Below, piece after piece: positions 58,887 through 64,000 of a stretch of DNA of 64,000 nucleotides (positions are counted from its first letter, which is position 1; each line of letters begins with the position of its first letter). Made by a program: the position numbers and the translations under genes. The notes under the pieces were generated by a model. That model made no database searches. It saw only the letters and a program-made list of their open reading frames with translations, and was not told the DNA's origin. The stretch comes from Paenibacillus sp. 1011MAR3C5 (GTDB lineage Bacteria > Bacillota > Bacilli > Paenibacillales > Paenibacillaceae): NCBI RefSeq assembly GCF_003591485.1, contig NZ_QZCF01000007.1, positions 170,066 to 234,065 of the forward strand, in the 5' to 3' direction.

Positions 58887-61229
58887 ATGTTCAATATGTT
58901 CAATAAAATCGGGATCGACGAAGCTGTGCAGAAGCTCAATCCGCCTCAGCGCGAAGCCGTGCAGGCGACGGATGGTCCTTTACTCATTATGGCGGGAGCG
59001 GGCAGCGGCAAGACCCGCGTGCTTACGCACCGTATTGCTTATTTAATTGAGAAGAAGCGGGTAGCGCCGTGGAGCATTCTGGCGATTACATTTACCAATA
59101 AAGCATCAAGAGAAATGCAAGATCGGGTCAGCTCGCTAGTCGGGCCGTCCGGCAGAGATATCTGGGTTTCAACTTTCCACTCGATGTGCGTGCGAATTCT
59201 GCGCAAGGATATCGACCGCATTGGCTTCACCTCCAATTTCTCGATCCTGGACTCATCGGATCAATTGTCTGTTATCCGCAACTGCATGAAGGATCTGAAT
59301 ATCGATACGAAAAAGATCGAGCCCAAAGCTGTGCAAGCCTCCATCAGCAGTGCCAAAAACGAACTGATTGCGCCGGAGCGTTATGAAGAAAAGGTTGGCG
59401 ATTATTTTGAGGGTATTGTGGCAAAGGTGTATGCGATGTATCAGAAGCGCCTGAAGAGCAATAACTCGCTTGATTTCGATGATCTTATTATGAAGACTAT
59501 TCAGCTGTTCAAAGACATGCCCGAGGTGCTGGAATTCTATCAGAACAAGTTCCGTTACCTTCATGTAGACGAATACCAGGATACGAACCGCGCGCAGTAC
59601 ATGCTGTGCCGCATGCTGGCGGACAAGCATCATAATATATGTGTAGTCGGCGACAGCGACCAGTCTATCTACCGCTGGCGGGGTGCGGATATTACGAATA
59701 TCTTGAACTTCGAAAGCGACTATCCGGAAGCCCGTTCGATTATGCTGGAGCAGAATTATCGTTCCACCTCTAATATATTGGACGCAGCTAATGCAGTCAT
59801 TAAGCGCAACACAGGACGTAAGCCGAAGAAGCTATGGACAGATCAAGGTCCTGGCGATCGGATTGCGTTGTATCAAGCCGATTCCGAGCATGACGAAGGT
59901 TATTATGTGACGGGCGAGATTCGCAAAAATGTGAATAAAGGACGCCGTTTCTCCGATCATGCCATCTTGTACCGCACCAATGCGCAATCGCGGGTAATCG
60001 AGGAAATTTTGATCAAATCGGATATTCCTTATCAAATTGTCGGCGGCATCAAGTTCTACGACCGGAAGGAGATTAAGGATCTGCTTGCTTATCTGCGGCT
60101 GATCTCCAATCCGGATGACGACATAAGCCTGACGCGCATTATCAATGTTCCGAAGCGGGGCATCGGCGATACGACGGTCGGCAAGCTGGCGGATGAGGCA
60201 GCGCGCAGAGGGGTTTCCATCTACCAAGTGCTCGCAGATATGGGCGATCTGGATGTGAATGGCCGAACGCGTACACTGCTGGGCGAGTTTTACGGACTGA
60301 TCTATAATTTGACGGCCATGGTCGATTATTTGACCGTTACCGAGTTAACGGAGAAGGTACTTGAGTTATCCCAGTACCGCATAGAGCTGCAGCGCGAGAA
60401 TACGCTGGAATCCAAGGCGCGCGTGGAGAATATCGACGAGTTCCTGTCGGTTACGATGGACTTTGAGCAGCGGAATGAAGATAAGTCGCTCGTGGCCTTC
60501 CTGACTGATCTGGCCTTAATAGCGGATATTGATTCCATGAATAAGGACGAAGAAGAAGAAAAGGCAGACGATGCAGTCATTCTAATGACGATGCATAGCG
60601 CCAAAGGACTAGAGTTCCCCATGGTATTCATCATTGGGATGGAGGAGTCGGTATTCCCTCATAGCCGTGCTCTGTCGGACAACGAGGAGTTGGAAGAAGA
60701 GAGACGTCTTGCCTATGTGGGTATTACGCGCGCCGAGGAGAAGCTTTATCTGACATGTGCGCGGATGCGTACGCTGTTCGGACGGACAGGCATGAATATG
60801 CCGTCTCGCTTCCTCGAGGAAATTCCGGATGATGTGAAGGAAGGCGTGTCCACCAGCATTGGCGGCAGCGGATATGCGCGTTCGGGCGGCGGAAGAATTG
60901 GGGCAGGAGCTCCGGCTGCTTCAAGCACGCCTCGCTCGCCTGGCTTCGGAGCGGGAAGCAGTCGAACACCAGGGGCAGGTGTCCGCGTGACTACTTCGCT
61001 GGACGCGGCTCGCGGCGGAAAAGCTTCCTCTGTGGCAGGCGCACCTGCGGCATCGTCCTCGCCATCTGATTTTGCTGCGGGTGATCGTGTCGCGCATGGC
61101 AAATGGGGAGAGGGAACGATCGTGTCTGTGAAGGGAGCGGGCAACGATATGGAGCTGCAAATTGCGTTCCCGGCGCCTGTCGGCATTAAGCGCCTGCTTG
61201 CCGCTTTTGCTCCGCTGACGAAATTATAA
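58887..61229 (+). CDS. pcrA: ATP-dependent DNA helicase PcrA (UvrD family)
   Basis: Essential SF1A helicase of Firmicutes for repair and plasmid rolling-circle replication. About 780 residues. Walker A in MAGAGSGKTRVLT, motif Ia ITFTNKASREMQ, Walker B VDEYQDTNRAQY, motif III GDSDQSIYRWRGADI, IV-VI toward VILMTMHSAKGLEFP and YVGITRAEEKLYL. The C-terminal linker is rich in Gly, Ala and Ser and ends in a Tudor-like segment (GDRVAHGKWGEGTIVSV) that contacts RNA polymerase. ATG 58887 follows AAAGGAG; an earlier ATG at 58863 has no site. Confidence 0.97.
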   Translation: MFNMFNKIGIDEAVQKLNPPQREAVQATDGPLLIMAGAGSGKTRVLTHRIAYLIEKKRVAPWSILAITFTNKASREMQDRVSSLVGPSGRDIWVSTFHSMCVRILRKDIDRIGFTSNFSILDSSDQLSVIRNCMKDLNIDTKKIEPKAVQASISSAKNELIAPERYEEKVGDYFEGIVAKVYAMYQKRLKSNNSLDFDDLIMKTIQLFKDMPEVLEFYQNKFRYLHVDEYQDTNRAQYMLCRMLADKHHNICVVGDSDQSIYRWRGADITNILNFESDYPEARSIMLEQNYRSTSNILDAANAVIKRNTGRKPKKLWTDQGPGDRIALYQADSEHDEGYYVTGEIRKNVNKGRRFSDHAILYRTNAQSRVIEEILIKSDIPYQIVGGIKFYDRKEIKDLLAYLRLISNPDDDISLTRIINVPKRGIGDTTVGKLADEAARRGVSIYQVLADMGDLDVNGRTRTLLGEFYGLIYNLTAMVDYLTVTELTEKVLELSQYRIELQRENTLESKARVENIDEFLSVTMDFEQRNEDKSLVAFLTDLALIADIDSMNKDEEEEKADDAVILMTMHSAKGLEFPMVFIIGMEESVFPHSRALSDNEELEEERRLAYVGITRAEEKLYLTCARMRTLFGRTGMNMPSRFLEEIPDDVKEGVSTSIGGSGYARSGGGRIGAGAPAASSTPRSPGFGAGSSRTPGAGVRVTTSLDAARGGKASSVAGAPAASSSPSDFAAGDRVAHGKWGEGTIVSVKGAGNDMELQIAFPAPVGIKRLLAAFAPLTKL

Positions 61230-61310
61230 TATTCTGGGCCGGACTAGAGGAATGAACCCCCGGTGCGTTGAACATAATCGAGAAAGACGATGGATGAAGG
61301 AGGCTTGCAT

Positions 61311-63323
61311 GTGAACGCAGACATGGAACGGATGAAGGAGCTTGTCGCTCTTATAACGGAGCACAATTATTACTATTATACGCTGGACGAACCGAGACTG
61401 AACGACGCGGATTACGACAAGCTGTATGATGAGCTTGTCTCGCTGGAGCGTTCTCTTGGCGTGACTCTGCCGGAATCCCCTACGCTGCGCGTAGGCGGGG
61501 AACTGCTCAAAGGCTTCGAGCCTCATCGCCATAGAGCGCGTTTATGGAGCCTGGACAAGGCGCAGGACCAAGAGGATCTGCTCGCTTGGAACGCCCGCGT
61601 GCTGCGAGCCATTGCAGACTATAACGCAAAGCATCCCGACCAGGAGCCGCTTCCGCAGCCTAGCTATGTCATCGAACTGAAATTCGATGGCCTTACGCTG
61701 AATCTGACCTATGAGAATGGGGAGCTGATTCAAGCGTCGACCCGCGGCAACGGTACGATTGGCGAAGGCATTCTGTCTAATGTGCGTACTATTCGTTCCG
61801 TTCCGCTCACGATTCCGTTCACTGAAGGCATAATCGAGGTGCAGGGCGAAGGCATTATGGGCTTGTCCGTTCTTGCCAAATATAATGAGACGGCGGCAGA
61901 GCCGTTGAAGAATGCGCGCAATGCGGCGGCCGGGGCTCTCCGCAACCTGAACCCCGCTGTGACGGCAGAGCGGAAGCTGGACGCCTTTATCTACAATATT
62001 GGTTACGCTGAAGGCGTATCGTTCGCGGATCATAGGGAGATGCAGCAATTTTTGAAAGATAACCGGTTCAAAGTGAATCCGTATGTGAAGTATGCGGATT
62101 CGATTGAGGACGTGGCAGCGGAGCTGGTACAGATTGCGCTGCGCAGGGATTCTTTCGATTTTCTGATCGACGGAGCGGTTGTGAAGCTGACGGATATGAG
62201 GACAAGGGAAGCTCTTGGCTATACCGATAAGTTCCCGCGCTGGGCTGTTGCGTTCAAATTCGAGGCGGAAGAAGCGTCAACCGTGTTGGAATCCGTCTCA
62301 TGGGAAGTAGGTCGTACGGGCAAAATCACACCGGTAGCCCGGGTAGAGGCAGTGGATCTGGCAGGAGTTACGGTACAGAACTGCACACTCAACAATATTG
62401 GAGATATTGAACGGAAGAACTTGAAGCATGCGCTTGGTACATTGGTAACAATTCGCCGTTCGAACGATGTTATTCCTGAAATTTTGGGCAAAGCGGATGA
62501 GGAGCCGGGCGCAGAAATCGTTTTTCCGGTGGTTTGTCCTTCTTGTGGCACAGAGCTGGAGCAGCGGGGGGCGCATTTGTTCTGCAACAATAAGCTGGGC
62601 TGTCGTCCGCAAACGATTGGACGGATTACTCATTTTGCCTCCAGGGATGCCATGGATATTGAATCATTCAGCATCATGACAGCCGAACAGCTTTATGCGG
62701 ATTGTGAAGTGAGGGATCCGGCTGATCTGTACGCGCTGACCTTTGACGATTTGATCAAGCTGGAGCGATTCGGCGAGAAGAAGGCGCAGAAGCTGCTTGA
62801 TGCGCTGGAGAAATCGAAGGGACGCGAGCTGGCTGCTTTCCTGTTCGCATTAGGTATTCCGAATACGGGCAAGGCGACAACCAAAATGCTGGCGGATCAT
62901 TATCGTGATCTGGACGCGGTTATGAAAGCAACGGCTGAAGAACTGGTCTCGTTGCCTGATGTCGGAGGCATTGTAGCCGACAGTATTGTCGGATTTTTCT
63001 CCGATCCGATTATATTGGATAGCATCAATCGGATGCGCGCAGCCGGAATTAAAGCAGAAGCTGAGAAGCTGCCTGAAGTGCGTACGGATAGCGTGTTCAG
63101 CGGCAAAACAGTTGTGCTCACTGGGACTCTCCCAACCATGACGCGTGATGAGGCAGCGAAAAAGCTGGAGGCGCAAGGCGCGAAAATATCGGGCAGCGTT
63201 TCGAAGAAGACGGATTTCGTCATTGCCGGAGAAAGCGCGGGCAGCAAGCTGACTAAGGCACGCGATCTGGGCGTAACGGTTATTGATGATGAGGCGGAGC
63301 TGCTGCGGCTCCTTGGTGAGTAG
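61311..63323 (+). CDS. ligA: NAD-dependent DNA ligase
   Basis: 670 residues, the usual size. Seals nicks with NAD. N-terminal Ia domain (NYYYYTLDEP), adenylation motif IELKFDGLTLNL with the nucleophilic Lys, OB-fold, four-Cys zinc finger (CPSCGTEL ... FCNNKLGCRP), helix-hairpin-helix domain and C-terminal BRCT (FSGKTVVLTGTLPTMTRDEA). I take GTG 61311 as start, seven bases after GAAGGAGG; an upstream ATG at 61290 overlaps that site. It follows pcrA in 81 bases, as in Bacillus. Confidence 0.97.
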   Translation: MNADMERMKELVALITEHNYYYYTLDEPRLNDADYDKLYDELVSLERSLGVTLPESPTLRVGGELLKGFEPHRHRARLWSLDKAQDQEDLLAWNARVLRAIADYNAKHPDQEPLPQPSYVIELKFDGLTLNLTYENGELIQASTRGNGTIGEGILSNVRTIRSVPLTIPFTEGIIEVQGEGIMGLSVLAKYNETAAEPLKNARNAAAGALRNLNPAVTAERKLDAFIYNIGYAEGVSFADHREMQQFLKDNRFKVNPYVKYADSIEDVAAELVQIALRRDSFDFLIDGAVVKLTDMRTREALGYTDKFPRWAVAFKFEAEEASTVLESVSWEVGRTGKITPVARVEAVDLAGVTVQNCTLNNIGDIERKNLKHALGTLVTIRRSNDVIPEILGKADEEPGAEIVFPVVCPSCGTELEQRGAHLFCNNKLGCRPQTIGRITHFASRDAMDIESFSIMTAEQLYADCEVRDPADLYALTFDDLIKLERFGEKKAQKLLDALEKSKGRELAAFLFALGIPNTGKATTKMLADHYRDLDAVMKATAEELVSLPDVGGIVADSIVGFFSDPIILDSINRMRAAGIKAEAEKLPEVRTDSVFSGKTVVLTGTLPTMTRDEAAKKLEAQGAKISGSVSKKTDFVIAGESAGSKLTKARDLGVTVIDDEAELLRLLGE

Positions 63324-63346
63324 AGTTTCTATAATAGTCATAGGAA

Positions 63347-63371
63347 GTCGGCCCTGCGGGCCGGCTTTTTA
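63347..63371 (+). terminator. Terminator after ligA
   Basis: GTCGGCCC, loop TGC, GGGCCGGC, then TTTTTAT. Confidence 0.85.
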
Positions 63372-63513
63372 TATAACAGCAATAGAATGTTAAGATTCCA
63401 GGAGAACGGATTCAAATTCTATTTGGCGATAAAACCTGCCTGTAAACCGCGATCGCTCATCTTCGAAGACCTCGTTGGAGATTTTCTTATTGCCATTTGT
63501 AAAAAACTACAAG

Positions 63514-63542
63514 TTGTATTTTATTTTTCGGTGTGGTACATT
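63514..63542 (+). promoter_or_regulatory. Candidate rrn promoter P1
   Basis: TTGTAT (63514-63519), 17 bases, TACATT (63537-63542). It is weaker than P2; tandem promoters are common for rRNA operons. Confidence 0.45.
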
Positions 63543-63607
63543 ATTTCTTGTCGCTTCTGAGACATGGCATCAACCGAATGAGACACAATAAAATGTGAAA
63601 CAAACGC

Positions 63608-63636
63608 TTGACACCAAGAACGGAAGCTGGTAACAT
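63608..63636 (+). promoter_or_regulatory. rrn promoter P2
   Basis: TTGACA (63608-63613), 17 bases, TAACAT (63631-63636). The leader behind it contains CTTGAAAACTGAACA, typical of Firmicute rRNA leaders. The gap 63324-63777 holds no gene. Confidence 0.75.
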
Positions 63637-63777
63637 AACATCTTGTCACGGTGAACGTGCGTGACGCAAGTTCCTTGAAAACTGAACAAATGGATCACGT
63701 CAAAATCCAAACAAAAATCGGATGAATTCCAATCGGATGACATCTAAGCTAGTAACGAAATGAGCAAGTCAAACACT

Positions 63778-64000
63778 TTTATGGAGAGTTTGATCCTGGC
63801 TCAGGACGAACGCTGGCGGCGTGCCTAATACATGCAAGTCGAGCGGACCTGATGGAGTGCTTGCACTCCTGATGGTTAGCGGCGGACGGGTGAGTAACAC
63901 GTAGGTAACCTGCCTGTAAGACTGGGATAACATTCGGAAACGGATGCTAATACCGGATACGCGAATTGGTCGCATGGCCGATTCGGGAAAGACGGAGCAA
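63778..64000 (+). rRNA. 16S ribosomal RNA, 5-prime part
   Basis: The universal start GAGAGTTTGATCCTGGCTCA (63784-63803) is followed by GACGAACGCTGGCGGCG and the V1 loop GGAGTGCTTGCACTCC, a form common in Paenibacillus. The gene runs off the window's right edge, so only about 220 of some 1550 bases are present. It has the same direction as ligA. Confidence 0.98.

Overview
The window reads as a low-to-mid GC Firmicute close to Paenibacillus. The evidence is the start of a 16S rRNA gene with a Paenibacillus-like V1 region (from about 63778), the hpf-secA-prfB order, ftsEX followed by a murein hydrolase gene and ctpB, PcrB, and a complete argCJBD-argF-argGH set. Sequence up to about 20.6 kb is clearly more AT-rich, full of broken genes and insertion-sequence remnants, and looks like an acquired, repeatedly remodelled glycan island. 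From there to the end is ordinary chromosomal backbone.

Glycan island (1-20.6 kb). On the minus strand one tight operon (10421 down to 4183), with a good promoter at 10462-10491, encodes LegB-like 4,6-dehydratase, RfbF, RfbG, a hexapeptide acyltransferase, an SDR reductase and a thiamine-diphosphate (acetolactate-synthase-like) enzyme. RfbH is encoded separately at 184-1686 on the plus strand. RfbF, RfbG, RfbH and a TPP enzyme together are the signature of a CDP-linked, probably two-carbon-branched, 3,6-dideoxyhexose of the yersiniose type. On the plus strand, legG, a formyltransferase and a PIG-L deacetylase (11348-14057) are joined by ATGA overlaps, and legC, ptmE and legI follow (15594-18896). 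With LegB these give most of a legionaminic-acid (nonulosonate) pathway of the GDP-linked type. No LegH-type acetyltransferase clearly assigned to this pathway and no LegF-type CMP-synthetase is visible. Pseudogenes of neuC/legG, neuB/legI, the TPP enzyme, the SDR, rfbF and the acyltransferase show that an earlier version of the cluster was duplicated and partly replaced. Remnants of IS3, IS4, IS30, IS630 and another DDE element lie at the joints.

Backbone (20.6-64 kb). In order: cspB-like gene, GT2-TPR glycosyltransferase, hpf, secA, prfB (with the programmed +1 frameshift), yitT-like gene, the arginine genes argC-J-B-D, argF, argG, argH, a VanW-domain protein (minus), ftsE-ftsX-M23 hydrolase, ctpB and a PDZ membrane protein, uvrB-uvrA behind a LexA-type box, a small membrane protein, a TIM-barrel isomerase (minus), a large U32 protein, an ECF sigma/putative anti-sigma/surface-protein operon, pcrB, two convergent DUF4183-like genes, pcrA, ligA, and tandem rrn promoters leading into 16S rRNA.

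The hpf-secA-prfB block sits next to flagellin and filament-cap genes in many Bacillales. The island's place beside it, and the GT2 gene between them, suggest that the sugars decorate flagellin or another surface polymer. That is an inference; no flagellin gene is inside the window.
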